Below are positions 26,723-35,385 of a DNA stretch of 64,000 nucleotides, piece by piece. A program made the position numbers and the translations under genes. This DNA is from Spirochaetota bacterium (GTDB lineage: Bacteria; Spirochaetota; Brachyspiria; Brachyspirales; JACRPF01), in contig JACRPF010000004.1 in NCBI GenBank assembly GCA_016214035.1, forward strand, positions 62,001 through 126,000, written 5' to 3'. Numbering within the stretch: the first letter of the stretch is position 1; the number at the start of each line of letters is the position of its first letter. The notes below the pieces were generated by a model. The model was given only the letters and a program-made list of their open reading frames with translations, did not search any database and had not been told where the DNA came from.

Positions 26723-26751
26723 ATTATACCCTAACGCGGCGTTACCGTCAA
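26723..26751 (-). promoter_or_regulatory. Promoter of nuoN
   Basis: Minus-strand TTGACG (26746-26751), 17-bp spacer, perfect TATAAT (26723-26728). Confidence 0.8.
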
Positions 26752-26799
26752 CCGATTTTCCTTAATGGTTTTTATCATGTAATCTCCTGCTTTTCATCC

Positions 26800-26827
26800 T
26801 TGACTGCATCAGTTTTATTTATACAAT
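26800..26827 (+). promoter_or_regulatory. Promoter of miaB, predicted leaderless
   Basis: TTGACT (26800-26805), 16-bp spacer, TACAAT (26822-26827). The ATG at 26834 is seven bases after the -10 box, where transcription should begin, and no Shine-Dalgarno sequence exists upstream. Confidence 0.7.
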
Positions 26828-26833
26828 GTGTCC

Positions 26834-28114
26834 ATGCCAAAAAGATTCTTCATGGAAACCTACGGCTGCCAGATGAACAAAGCCGATTCAGCGTCTATTC
26901 GCGGGCTGCTTATCGAGCGCGGGTTCACCGACGCCGAGGACATAACCAAAGCCGATGTGGTTATCATCAACACCTGCGTGGTGCGCGAACATGCGGAGAA
27001 CCGTGTATATGCCAGACTCGGTTATTTCCGCCACATCAAGGAGCGCATCAACCCGGCGCTGAAAGTGGTGCTTACCGGCTGCCTCACCCGCTTCAACCGC
27101 GCAAAGCTTGAAGAGGAATATGAGATTGATCTCATCGCCGACGTGTACAGCCAGGCCGAGCTTGCCGACTGCATCGCAAACGACAGCTATGCGACACAAT
27201 CACTTTACCGTACTACAAATTACAAATTCAAACCGTCTGAACTTGACCCCGACAATCCCATACGCGCATATGTTTCCATCACCCACGGATGCGACAATTG
27301 GTGCAGCTACTGCATCGTTCCGGCGGTTCGCGGCACCATGATAAGCCGCCCGGCTGATGATATCATCGATGAAGTGAAGCGGCTCTGCGATCTCGGCGTG
27401 AAAGAGATAACACTCCTCGGGCAGAACGTCAATTCATACGGCACCGACATCGGCGGAATGAAATTCGTCGACCTGCTCGAACGCATCGACAAGACCACGA
27501 GCGGACAGTGGATACGGTTCATGACATCGCATCCGAAGGATTTTTCCAAAACTCTTGCCGATGCGGTCATCGACCTGCAGTCGCTCTGCGGCCATGTGCA
27601 TCTGCCGCTTCAGTCGGGAAGCAACAGGATATTGTCGCTCATGGGGCGCTCGTATTCCCGCGAGGATTATCTTGAAAAGATCGGCTATCTCCGTTCACGA
27701 AAACCGGACTTCCCGCTTTCAACTGACATCATCGTTGGATTTGCCGATGAAACCGATGCCGAATACGAAGAAACTGCATCGATGCTGCGCACGATCCGTT
27801 TTGAGGACGCGTATCTCTACCACTACTCCGAGCGGAAAGGCTCACGGGCCGCGGAGAAAGGACTGCCGTGCGATGAAGCCACGGGGCGCGAACGGCTTGC
27901 GAAAATAATCGCACTGCAGCGCTCGCTTTCGGCGGATTCATTATCGCAGTGTATCGGAACAACAATGTCCGTGCTCATCGAATCGAAAGCGCGCGACGGC
28001 GGCATGATAGGCAGAAGCCGCGAGAACCGCATGGTCGTTGTGCCGGAGGGAAAAATAGGCGATATTGTCACGGTTACCGCGAAAGAGATCAAGGGACATA
28101 CACTGATTGCATAG
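26834..28114 (+). CDS. miaB: tRNA-2-methylthio-N6-dimethylallyladenosine synthase
   Basis: 426 aa radical-SAM methylthiotransferase acting on A37 of tRNAs. The N-terminal UPF0004 domain has the three cluster-binding cysteines Cys12, Cys48 and Cys83. The radical SAM motif CDNWCSYC (Cys153, 157, 160) follows, then LLGQNVNSYG and HLPLQSGSNRIL, and a C-terminal TRAM domain from ~365. Length and Cys spacing fit MiaB rather than RimO or MtaB. A GTG at 26828 is in frame but lies too close to the -10 box, so the ATG at 26834 is preferred, which makes the mRNA leaderless. Confidence 0.94.
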   Translation: MPKRFFMETYGCQMNKADSASIRGLLIERGFTDAEDITKADVVIINTCVVREHAENRVYARLGYFRHIKERINPALKVVLTGCLTRFNRAKLEEEYEIDLIADVYSQAELADCIANDSYATQSLYRTTNYKFKPSELDPDNPIRAYVSITHGCDNWCSYCIVPAVRGTMISRPADDIIDEVKRLCDLGVKEITLLGQNVNSYGTDIGGMKFVDLLERIDKTTSGQWIRFMTSHPKDFSKTLADAVIDLQSLCGHVHLPLQSGSNRILSLMGRSYSREDYLEKIGYLRSRKPDFPLSTDIIVGFADETDAEYEETASMLRTIRFEDAYLYHYSERKGSRAAEKGLPCDEATGRERLAKIIALQRSLSADSLSQCIGTTMSVLIESKARDGGMIGRSRENRMVVVPEGKIGDIVTVTAKEIKGHTLIA

Positions 28115-28133
28115 CGCGGGAGATATTCCGCGG

Positions 28134-28964
28134 TTACAGCACAATACCTTCATCCTTTGCAATGCCCCGTATGTGATCGGCGGCAAGGCGATAGTCGTCC
28201 GCGTTCGGAAGATGCTCGAGCATGAGCGGGATATCGCCGAGTTTATTGAGTTCGCTGAGATACACGCGGTAATCAAGAACACCGAGTCCGGGGCGCACTT
28301 CATTGATATGCAGCGTAAGTTTCTCCTCAATGAGCGTATCCTTCGCGTGACAGGACTTGATATATCTCCCGAGTTTTCTGAAACATTCCCGCAGCATGGT
28401 ACCGGTATCAAAATACCTTTCAGGACAATTGACGATATTCACCGGATCGAAATGAACGGCAAATTGTTTCCGGTTTATCGCCTTTATAAGTCGGAGATAA
28501 CTTTCGGCGGAATCGGGGAATATCCACGGCATCGTTTCAAGTGTGTAGAACGCACGTGCCGGTTTTACCGCGTCGACTATCGACCGCACCGACGACACTA
28601 TCATATCAAATGTCTCGCCGGACAGATTATCCGGATGCGGTCCGTCCCACATTTTACCGCGCGCACCCGCGATGTTCACGCAGCAGCGCGCGCCGATGCG
28701 GTCCGCATGGGCAAGCATTGTCACGCATTTGTCGACGGCGTTCTTACGCTCATGCTCATCCTGGCTTATCGGATTGCTCCACGCGCCGCATTCCGCAATA
28801 ATGATACCGGCTTGTTTCGCTGCCGCCTCATATTGTGCCGTCTCCGCATCGGACGCTTCTGGTCCGACCGGACAGTATGCCGCACGATAACCGAGCGTTA
28901 TCACTTCCCGCGCCCACGACTCCGGGTCGGCATATTTCGCGAATAACGGTCCGCCAAGTCTCAT
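28134..28964 (-). CDS. Sugar phosphate isomerase/epimerase-like TIM-barrel protein
   Basis: 276 aa from the ATG at 28964 (MRLGGPLFAKY), which has AAGGA eight bases upstream; further upstream codons lack support. It matches the xylose-isomerase-like/AP-endonuclease-2 superfamily: LGYRAAYCPVGPEA, GARCCVNIAGARG, YTLETMPWIFPDS (metal Glu), AVHFDPVNIVNCP (metal Asp/His), IKSCHAKDTL (His) and the late Glu in LMLEHLPNADDY. These are the usual metal ligands. The substrate is unknown. It lies downstream of the GH10 xylanase on the same strand but 250 bases away. Confidence 0.8.
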   Translation of the reverse strand: MRLGGPLFAKYADPESWAREVITLGYRAAYCPVGPEASDAETAQYEAAAKQAGIIIAECGAWSNPISQDEHERKNAVDKCVTMLAHADRIGARCCVNIAGARGKMWDGPHPDNLSGETFDMIVSSVRSIVDAVKPARAFYTLETMPWIFPDSAESYLRLIKAINRKQFAVHFDPVNIVNCPERYFDTGTMLRECFRKLGRYIKSCHAKDTLIEEKLTLHINEVRPGLGVLDYRVYLSELNKLGDIPLMLEHLPNADDYRLAADHIRGIAKDEGIVL

Positions 28965-29214
28965 AGAAATCATCCTTAAACGCATTTGCTGATGCAACAA
29001 TAATCGGGCAGTGCCGGAAAGCACATGTACACGACTCTGTTTTTCTTGTATCGCCATAGTATACGGCATTCAAGACATAACGCGAAAAAAAACGATATAA
29101 CACCGGCATCGCGTCAAACGGCAGTCAGCATATCCGGCTTGTGGAGATCACGAACACATTGTATGAGGCGTGCACCTCCGGAAAAGAGGAGGCGGATCGC
29201 CGCCGTGCCGTGCA

Positions 29215-30528
29215 CTATTCATTCAACACAAACCGGAACAGGTTTAGATTACCTTTTGACAACTGCAGTGAACGCGTAAACGTCTGCGCGCCGGCCTTTA
29301 TTTTGACTTCATATTCGCCGAAAAAGCCGCGGAATTTATTGACAGCGCCCTGCTGATACGCAAGTCCGGTATCCGTGCGCCACTGTTTCTTTATCAGGTT
29401 CTGAATTGCCAGGTAGGCGGGTTTTGGCGTCATATCGAAATTCACAAGTCCCGCACGCAGGGAATTCTCGCCGTGCTCGCTTCCCAATGGCGCGAACGCC
29501 GCAGTGCCGTCCACCAGGTTCCACCACGTTGCACCGTTGACAGCCGGATGACTGAACCAGAGACGGTACAGCTTTTCGGTAACAAACCGCTGGAACTCAT
29601 CACCGTCGCCGAGGTCGCGCCGGCTGATGATGCTCACTTCCGAGAAGTTTATCGGGAGCCCCAGCTTCGCGTACTGGTCGAGTATGCGGAAAAGATATAC
29701 GGGATTCATGAACTGGCTTGCGTATTGGAGCTGCCCTTCGAACATATGATACTGGAGCCCCAGCGCGTTGACCGCATACCCGCGGTCGAGCAGCGATTTC
29801 ACCAGGAGATACACCGGCGAGTAGCTTTTGCTGAAATGATACCACATCCGGTCATCATTGTACGTACGCACACAGTCGGGAAAATACTGAGCGGCAAGCG
29901 TGAACGCGAGTTCCACATGGTTCTCCGGCATTACATGCTGTCTCGTGCCGATGGCCATAGTCTGCGCCTCGTTGCAGACATCCCATATCTTAATGCGCCC
30001 GGCGTAGCGGTCAGCTATTTCTCTGAAGCGCTGCCGTATGCGCCGTTCCATCACCGCGTTGTCATCCGAGAGCCATTCGGGACGGAAGAGATGCCACAGC
30101 AGCGGATGCCCTTTGGGCGTTATTCTGTTCTTCTCGCAGAACTCAAGACACAGGTCCGGCTGCGGACGGCGGTATATCGGCTCTGTGGTTTTTGCGAAAC
30201 GCAGATGACCGTCCTTCGGCTCGAGGTCCGACCAGTATAGTGGGACCACCGCAAGATTGAAAAGGTCGCGGAATAATTCCTCGTAGCGGGCGTTCTGCTC
30301 TGCGGACGGGAACTGCTCCAGCATGAACGCATTGCATCCGAACTGGAATTCATGGCGCATGTGCTTCAGCGTTATGTCCGCCGACGGCACCGGTTTCCCG
30401 GCAGCGTCGACGAGGCTTATCTCGCCGAAACCTTTTCTGTTGGTCTCAATCCCATTCTCGATGCGGTAATCGATCTCCGGATCGTCACGCTTCAGATACT
30501 GTGCGAGCTTCTGTGCCAATTCATTCAT
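29215..30528 (-). CDS. GH10 endo-1,4-beta-xylanase-like glycoside hydrolase
   Basis: 437 aa without a signal peptide, so it should act inside the cell, for example on imported xylo-oligosaccharides. After an N-terminal beta-rich stretch (~35-65) the GH10 barrel shows KGHPLLWHLFRPEWL (~139), the acid/base Glu187 in IWDVCNEA and the nucleophile Glu297 in INFSEVSI. The barrel ends with GATWWNLVDG. A small beta domain follows. AAGGAG is six bases before the ATG. It starts 24 bases after the ABC permease gene, so it is probably in the same transcript. Confidence 0.87.
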   Translation of the reverse strand: MNELAQKLAQYLKRDDPEIDYRIENGIETNRKGFGEISLVDAAGKPVPSADITLKHMRHEFQFGCNAFMLEQFPSAEQNARYEELFRDLFNLAVVPLYWSDLEPKDGHLRFAKTTEPIYRRPQPDLCLEFCEKNRITPKGHPLLWHLFRPEWLSDDNAVMERRIRQRFREIADRYAGRIKIWDVCNEAQTMAIGTRQHVMPENHVELAFTLAAQYFPDCVRTYNDDRMWYHFSKSYSPVYLLVKSLLDRGYAVNALGLQYHMFEGQLQYASQFMNPVYLFRILDQYAKLGLPINFSEVSIISRRDLGDGDEFQRFVTEKLYRLWFSHPAVNGATWWNLVDGTAAFAPLGSEHGENSLRAGLVNFDMTPKPAYLAIQNLIKKQWRTDTGLAYQQGAVNKFRGFFGEYEVKIKAGAQTFTRSLQLSKGNLNLFRFVLNE

Positions 30529-30552
30529 GCGCGGCTCCTTTGATACAAGCTG

Positions 30553-31389
30553 TTACACGATCTCTTCACGCTGGAAGCGGACGAACAAAAGAACGCAGCA
30601 GATGATGCAGTAGACCCCGATGTTCGCGATAGGGAACAGTACATTGCCCGTGATGATCACTGCCGCCGGATCGATGAACGACGATGCAGCCGATGCAAGC
30701 GCACCGGACTTGGGCCAGAACCAGTAGACGAACTTCCACCAGGTCATATCATCCTGCCCCGCCTGCTGGAGCATCGACTTCAATGCGGCAGAACGTGCTG
30801 CCTGCGCTATGCCGTCGAAGATGAACGCCATGGCGGTGACGCCGAAGACGCAGAGGAAGGCGAAAATATCGGGAACAAGAAGACTTAAGAGGCTCACTGA
30901 CAGAATGACGAATAGCACATTGAGAATACTCATCACCGAAGCGGCGATATAGCCGGGACTTACCGAACCGGCATGCTGAAGATGTATCAGGAGTATGGCG
31001 CAGTGCAGCACCGCCATGAACGCCGACAGGAGCAGCCAGAGCCCGGCGATTTTGCCGAGAAGATAATGGAGTCGCGTCACGGGCTTCGACAGTATGAACG
31101 CCTGCATCCCCTCATCGCGGTCGCGCCGGAACATGCGCATCGAGAGCAGTCCCGCGATGAGCATCACCGCACCTGAGACGATGACAAAAACAGCCTGCAG
31201 TATCTGCACGGCGAAATTGCCGCCGCTCACGCTCTGTCCGTTGATCATCATCTTGGTATTCCAGCAGCCGCGCACCATGAACACCAGAAAAAGACAGAGA
31301 CAGAACAGGATGATGAAACTTTTCTGACGGACCACATCGGCGATGGTGATGCGCGCAACACCGATGATCTTATTCCACGCGTTTTTCAT
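30553..31389 (-). CDS. ABC-2-type transporter permease
   Basis: 278 aa, about six transmembrane segments (IILFCLCLFLVFMVRG; VFVIVSGAVMLIAGLLSM; GLWLLLSAFMAVLHCAILL; SVMSILNVLFVILSVSLLSLL; FAFLCVFGVTAMAFIFDG; a C-terminal span). FRRDRDEGMQAFILSKPVTR between spans two and three is typical of ABC-2 exporters of the NosY/GldF kind. It overlaps the ATPase gene in an ATGA junction and must form the membrane part of the same exporter. The substrate is unknown. Confidence 0.85.
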   Translation of the reverse strand: MKNAWNKIIGVARITIADVVRQKSFIILFCLCLFLVFMVRGCWNTKMMINGQSVSGGNFAVQILQAVFVIVSGAVMLIAGLLSMRMFRRDRDEGMQAFILSKPVTRLHYLLGKIAGLWLLLSAFMAVLHCAILLIHLQHAGSVSPGYIAASVMSILNVLFVILSVSLLSLLVPDIFAFLCVFGVTAMAFIFDGIAQAARSAALKSMLQQAGQDDMTWWKFVYWFWPKSGALASAASSFIDPAAVIITGNVLFPIANIGVYCIICCVLLFVRFQREEIV

Positions 31390-32120
31390 ATCGATGCTCC
31401 CGTCCGTGCTGTGACAAGCCGCACAAAGACATCCTCAAGCGATTCGCCGTCCTTGACGATGGCCGCTATCGTATCCTTAACGAGTACCTTACCGCGGTCG
31501 ATGATAAGCGCCGCATCGCAGACTTTTTCAACTTCAGAAAGCAGATGCGAATTAAGAAGTATCGTCATCCCTTTTGCCTTAAGCGATTCAAGGATGACGC
31601 GTATCTCACGTATGCCGATGGGGTCGAGCCCTGAGGTAGGCTCATCAAGGATGAGTATATGCGGATCGCCCACAAGCGCCGCCGCAAGTGCTATACGCTG
31701 AGCCATGCCCTTGGAACAGGTACCGAGCGGTACGTTCTCCTTGCCCTTCATGCCGACATTCTCGATGACGGCGTGGCAGCGTGCGGGCGCATCTTTCGGC
31801 GGTATGCCGAGGAGCCGTGCACATCGCATGAGATAGCGGTAACAGGTAAGGTGCGCGGGAATGCGAACGTTCTCCGGCAGATACCCGATGCTTTCCCGGG
31901 CGCGCGGATTGGTGCTCGGTACACCGTTGATGGTGACCGCTCCGTCGGATGCGCGGGTAAAATCGAGGAGAAGCCGAACAAGCGTGGTCTTACCGGCTCC
32001 GTTGGGACCGAGGAGCGCAACGCATTCTCCCTTCTTCACGGAGAACGAGACGTTATCGACGGCGGTTAGCGTGCCGAATCGTTTGGTTACGGAATCGTAG
32101 GAAAGTATTGTTTCATTCAT
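31386..32120 (-). CDS. ABC transporter ATP-binding protein
   Basis: 244 aa from the ATG at 32120 (MNETILSYDSV). Walker A GPNGAGKTT, Q-loop region, the signature (here CSKGMAQRIALAAAL), Walker B LILDEPTSGLD and the His switch LLNSHLLSEVEKV are complete, and the spacing fits ABC-2 export ATPases. The reading frame is open 12 codons further upstream, but those codons overlap the promoter. TTGACA and TACACT place transcription initiation at the ATG itself, so the mRNA appears leaderless. The gene leads a unit with the permease and probably the GH10 gene. Confidence 0.92.
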   Translation of the reverse strand: MNETILSYDSVTKRFGTLTAVDNVSFSVKKGECVALLGPNGAGKTTLVRLLLDFTRASDGAVTINGVPSTNPRARESIGYLPENVRIPAHLTCYRYLMRCARLLGIPPKDAPARCHAVIENVGMKGKENVPLGTCSKGMAQRIALAAALVGDPHILILDEPTSGLDPIGIREIRVILESLKAKGMTILLNSHLLSEVEKVCDAALIIDRGKVLVKDTIAAIVKDGESLEDVFVRLVTARTGASI

Positions 32121-32123
32121 AGA

Positions 32124-32156
32124 ACGCAGTGTAGCCTGCGTGAACCGGTCTGTCAA
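32124..32156 (-). promoter_or_regulatory. Leaderless promoter with an overlapping operator-like palindrome
   Basis: Minus-strand TTGACA (32151-32156, perfect), 17-bp spacer, TACACT (32128-32133), seven bases, then the ATPase ATG. A 6-bp inverted repeat ACGCAG-N6-CTGCGT (32124-32141) straddles the -10 box, as expected for a repressor site. Confidence 0.7.
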
Positions 32157-32192
32157 GTGGGCGTCGCTGCCTGTCGGCAGTCCACGTTACGC

Positions 32193-33494
32193 TTACCGAA
32201 GATAATCGAGCAATCCGCCCTCCGCGGCGATTATCTCATCGGTCATCTTACGTATATCATCGAGTGTTGCGCTTGCCGCGGTGAGCGGATCGAGCGCACA
32301 GGCGAGGAACGCGCTTTCTTTCTTCTTCGTGCGGAACGCCTCGACGGCTAATTCCTGAACGGCTATATTCGTCATATTGATCGCTGCGCATTGCGGCGGA
32401 AGTTTTCCCGCATACACGGGGCGTACACCGTGACGGTCGGCTATGCAGGGCACCTCGACGCACGACTGTGCCGGAAGATTCTCAATGAGTCCCGTGTTCA
32501 TCACATTGCCGCCGAACACGAACGGGCTGCCGGTGACGATGCCCTCTACGATGCGTGACGCATATTCCTCGGATGTCGTCTTCGTCAGTTTATCCTTTCC
32601 GCCAATCCAGCGAAACACATCGCGCGGCCGTTCGCCCGCCTTTTCGGACGGGTTCTTAATGAACCGGTGTTCTTCCAACGCGTAAGCATCCATGGCCGCT
32701 TTTGTGCGCATGAAATACGGTACATACTCGGCATTGTGTCGGCTCGATTCGGTGATGAAATATCCGAAGTGGCGCATCATCTCAAAACGGATGCGGTCCT
32801 TCGCGAGAATATCGGGCTTATTGAGGCAATCACGAACGGCGGGATACAGGTCGTTGCCGTTGATGTGTTTGTATTCGAGTATCCACGCCTGATGATTGAT
32901 TCCTGCAACCGTCGCCATCACGTCCGCCGGGGGCACGCCGATATATTTCGCCAGTTCGTTCGCGGTATGCTGCACGGAATGACAGAGACCCACGTTCTTC
33001 ACCGACGACATCGTGGAATGCATCCAGGTAAGCATCGCCATGGGGTTGGTGTAATTGAGGAGCATCGCATCCGGGCAGAGCTCCTCGACGGCGCGGCAGA
33101 TATCGTGCATGACGGGCGCGGTACGGAGAAAGCGGAACACGCCGCCCACCCCGACGGTATCGCCCACGTTCTGGCGCACGCCGTATTTCGCGGGTATGGC
33201 TATCTCCGCCTTGTACGATTCGCTGTCATACGCCTGGCCACCCACGGCAATCGATGTTACCACGACATCGGCCCCGGAAAGCAGCTTGCGGTAGTCGGTA
33301 TGTTTCTCAATACGCGCAGTCAGCTTATTATGCGCGATGAACGCGGTAAGGAAATCCGAGGTCTCGTCAAGTGCCGTTTTATTGATATCGCAGAGCGCGA
33401 TGACGCTGTCGGCAAGCGATTCTATCGAAAGCATGTCCCGTGCCAGTTTCGGACCGAAAGCGCTTCCCGCGCCGATGATGACTATCTTTGCCAT
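32193..33494 (-). CDS. GH4 alpha-galactosidase-like glycosidase (MelA type)
   Basis: 433 aa, cytoplasmic. GH4 enzymes use NAD and a divalent metal for redox-assisted hydrolysis. The NAD fold is IVIIGAGSAFGPKLA at the N-terminus. LLNYTNPMAMLTW, GLCHSVQHTA (Cys metal ligand; CHSV is the form found in alpha-galactosidases) and VAGINHQAWIL (metal His) are intact. Alpha-glucuronidases carry CHGF-like motifs instead, so galactosidase is the better call. GGAGG five bases upstream sets the start. It is divergent from an araC gene across an 88-base region holding a 27-bp palindrome. Galactose released could feed galK. Confidence 0.87.
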   Translation of the reverse strand: MAKIVIIGAGSAFGPKLARDMLSIESLADSVIALCDINKTALDETSDFLTAFIAHNKLTARIEKHTDYRKLLSGADVVVTSIAVGGQAYDSESYKAEIAIPAKYGVRQNVGDTVGVGGVFRFLRTAPVMHDICRAVEELCPDAMLLNYTNPMAMLTWMHSTMSSVKNVGLCHSVQHTANELAKYIGVPPADVMATVAGINHQAWILEYKHINGNDLYPAVRDCLNKPDILAKDRIRFEMMRHFGYFITESSRHNAEYVPYFMRTKAAMDAYALEEHRFIKNPSEKAGERPRDVFRWIGGKDKLTKTTSEEYASRIVEGIVTGSPFVFGGNVMNTGLIENLPAQSCVEVPCIADRHGVRPVYAGKLPPQCAAINMTNIAVQELAVEAFRTKKKESAFLACALDPLTAASATLDDIRKMTDEIIAAEGGLLDYLR

Positions 33495-33507
33495 AAAAGC
33501 CTCCGCT

Positions 33508-33534
33508 ATCGTGATGCCATACTATACTCACGAT
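33508..33534. promoter_or_regulatory. Operator-like inverted repeat between GH4 and araC
   Basis: ATCGTGA (33508-33514) and TCACGAT (33528-33534) form a perfect 7-bp inverted repeat with a 13-bp centre containing TATAGT/TAGTAT -10-like sequence on the GH4 side. Confidence 0.55.
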
Positions 33535-33567
33535 GCCCGCGCGGGGGTATAGATAAAATGGGAAATA

Positions 33568-33576
33568 TGTTAGAAT
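33568..33576 (+). promoter_or_regulatory. Extended -10 promoter of the first araC gene, predicted leaderless
   Basis: TGTTAGAAT is an extended -10 element (TGn plus TAGAAT). Six bases later the ATG at 33583 begins, with no Shine-Dalgarno sequence and no good -35 box. Confidence 0.55.
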
Positions 33577-33582
33577 TGGTAT

Positions 33583-34416
33583 ATGGCAACAAGCACCCCC
33601 GAAACGTCACGCGCGCGGTTTACATTCGGACGCGGCGACCGCTACTGGATAGGCTGCGGCATCCTCACGCACCGGCCCGCCGACGCCGTACGGTACTCCA
33701 CCACCCGCGGATTCCCCGACTTCCGCATCCTCTATCTGATTGAGGGCGGCGGCGAATATGTGAGTACCGCGGGAGAACGGCATCCGCTAAAACCCGGATC
33801 GCTCATCATCCGTCAGCCGGATATCGACCATACGGTCACCCACGAACGCGGACGGGCGTGGAGTGAATTCTATATGGTCATACCGCCGTTCCTTGCAACA
33901 TCGTTTCAGGAATCCGGCGTCATCCCGTCACGCGATTTTTATGACATCGGCATCGACGATGATTCCCGCGCCGCGATAGCAGGTATCATACGTGTGGTGC
34001 AGGAAGCGCGCTCATGCTCCGCGGTATTCGCCGAGGTGTGCGGCCTCTTCGAATATTTCACACGGCGCGAGATCATCAACAGCGGACGCGCGGACGATGC
34101 ACGGCGCATTGAGCAGGCGAAAAACCTTCTCACACGCGACCTCGGCAGATCGCTCTCCATGGAGGATGTTGCACGACGCATCGGCATGGGATACGAGACA
34201 TTCCGCCGCATGTTCAAGGACGCCGTCGGAGTTGCGCCGAAGGAATACCGTCTCCGGAAAAAACTCGCGCGCGCGGAAACACTCCTTATGGACCGGAGAT
34301 ATTCCGTATCCGCGGTAAGCGAGATGCTCGGCTATCCCGACGTGTTCTGTTTCTCACGTCAGTTCCGGGCGCATCTGCATATGACTCCGCGTGAATACCG
34401 CAGGATGTTCGGATAG
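33583..34416 (+). CDS. AraC-family transcriptional regulator (next to GH4)
   Basis: 277 aa. An N-terminal cupin-like sensor (~35-110, with EGGGEYVSTAGERHPLKPGS) is followed by the two-helix-turn-helix AraC domain from ~180: SMEDVARRIGMGYETFRRMF and YSVSAVSEMLGYPDVFCFSR, ending PREYRRMFG. Divergent from the GH4 gene and therefore its likely regulator, probably responding to an alpha-galactoside or related sugar. The start codon coincides with the predicted transcription start. Confidence 0.88.
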   Translation: MATSTPETSRARFTFGRGDRYWIGCGILTHRPADAVRYSTTRGFPDFRILYLIEGGGEYVSTAGERHPLKPGSLIIRQPDIDHTVTHERGRAWSEFYMVIPPFLATSFQESGVIPSRDFYDIGIDDDSRAAIAGIIRVVQEARSCSAVFAEVCGLFEYFTRREIINSGRADDARRIEQAKNLLTRDLGRSLSMEDVARRIGMGYETFRRMFKDAVGVAPKEYRLRKKLARAETLLMDRRYSVSAVSEMLGYPDVFCFSRQFRAHLHMTPREYRRMFG

Positions 34417-34423
34417 AGAACAG

Positions 34424-35344
34424 CTACATGTGCATTGTTTCCCTATAAGCACGCGGCGTCATCCCCTTCATACGCTTGAACAATTTTGAAAAATAGTATT
34501 GATCCGCTATACCCGACTCCTCGCCTGCATCGGCTATCGGAAGCGATGTGGTCGTCAAAAGTACTGCGGCACGTTCAATGCGTTCCCGTATAACGAATTC
34601 CATCGGAGACATGCCGTAATGCTTTTTGAATAACCTGCACAGCGTTGAGCGGCTCATCCCGCTCGTTTCGCAGAAACCGTCCACGGAATAATCGCCTGCC
34701 GGATCGCGCTTCACCTGTTCACAGATCGACATTATCGCTTTCGGCAAGACTTCACCGCCGCCCGTATTTCGCATCACCTGCAGCAGTTCCCGTACGATGA
34801 TACGCGCAAGCGATCGCACATGTACGGCGTCGAGATCACGGCGCCAGCACGACGCCGTATATTCTATCGCATGCGTGAATGCGGGATGCGGCACAAGAGT
34901 ACCGAAGAATACATTGTCCACTCCGGGGAATACAGCATCGACACGGGAGCTGACGCCGAACAGCCGATGCCGCCTGTCGTGCGCAATTTCCAGGACAAGC
35001 GGCGCATTATGAGCATGATCGGGAATTATATGCACGCCGCCGAGCAGCAGCGGGCGTCTGCCCTCGGGTACATACGTGATGGTACGGCGCCATGGAAGGA
35101 AGTAGAACAAACCTTCTGTAAGAGCATACTTTTTGTCATTGACGACAGCATACCCGTGCCCTCTTTTGCACCAGAGCAGCATCCGCGATTCTACCGGACC
35201 ATGCGGGCCGAGCTGTTCTGTCAGCGAGGCATAATTAGCATGGAGTACTGCGGCATGTGGCCAGACGATGTTCATACGCCGATTATAATCCCGTGACACA
35301 AAATTACAAATACTGATATTCCACTCCATTGTCTTTCCATTCAC
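34424..35344 (-). CDS. AraC-family transcriptional regulator (next to the URO-D-like gene)
   Basis: 306 aa from a GTG at 35344 with AAGG eight bases upstream; an ATG at 35329 is an alternative. A cupin-type sensor half (YALTEGLFYFLPWRRTITYV) precedes the AraC domain: YSVDGFCETSGMSRSTLCRLF and LPIADAGEESGIADQYYFSK, ending TPRAYRETM. It is convergent with the first araC gene and divergent from the URO-D-like gene with only 41 bases between them, so it probably controls that gene. Confidence 0.87.
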   Translation of the reverse strand: MNGKTMEWNISICNFVSRDYNRRMNIVWPHAAVLHANYASLTEQLGPHGPVESRMLLWCKRGHGYAVVNDKKYALTEGLFYFLPWRRTITYVPEGRRPLLLGGVHIIPDHAHNAPLVLEIAHDRRHRLFGVSSRVDAVFPGVDNVFFGTLVPHPAFTHAIEYTASCWRRDLDAVHVRSLARIIVRELLQVMRNTGGGEVLPKAIMSICEQVKRDPAGDYSVDGFCETSGMSRSTLCRLFKKHYGMSPMEFVIRERIERAAVLLTTTSLPIADAGEESGIADQYYFSKLFKRMKGMTPRAYRETMHM

Positions 35345-35385
35345 CGGAATTACCTTAGTACCATATCGTTGACAAGGAGTTTTTC

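Noticed and set aside
35345-35385. Leaderless start for the second araC gene (34424-35344)
   Set aside because: The best -10 candidate (TAATTC) is a poor match and an AAGG lies at usable spacing, so it was not counted with the four leaderless cases.
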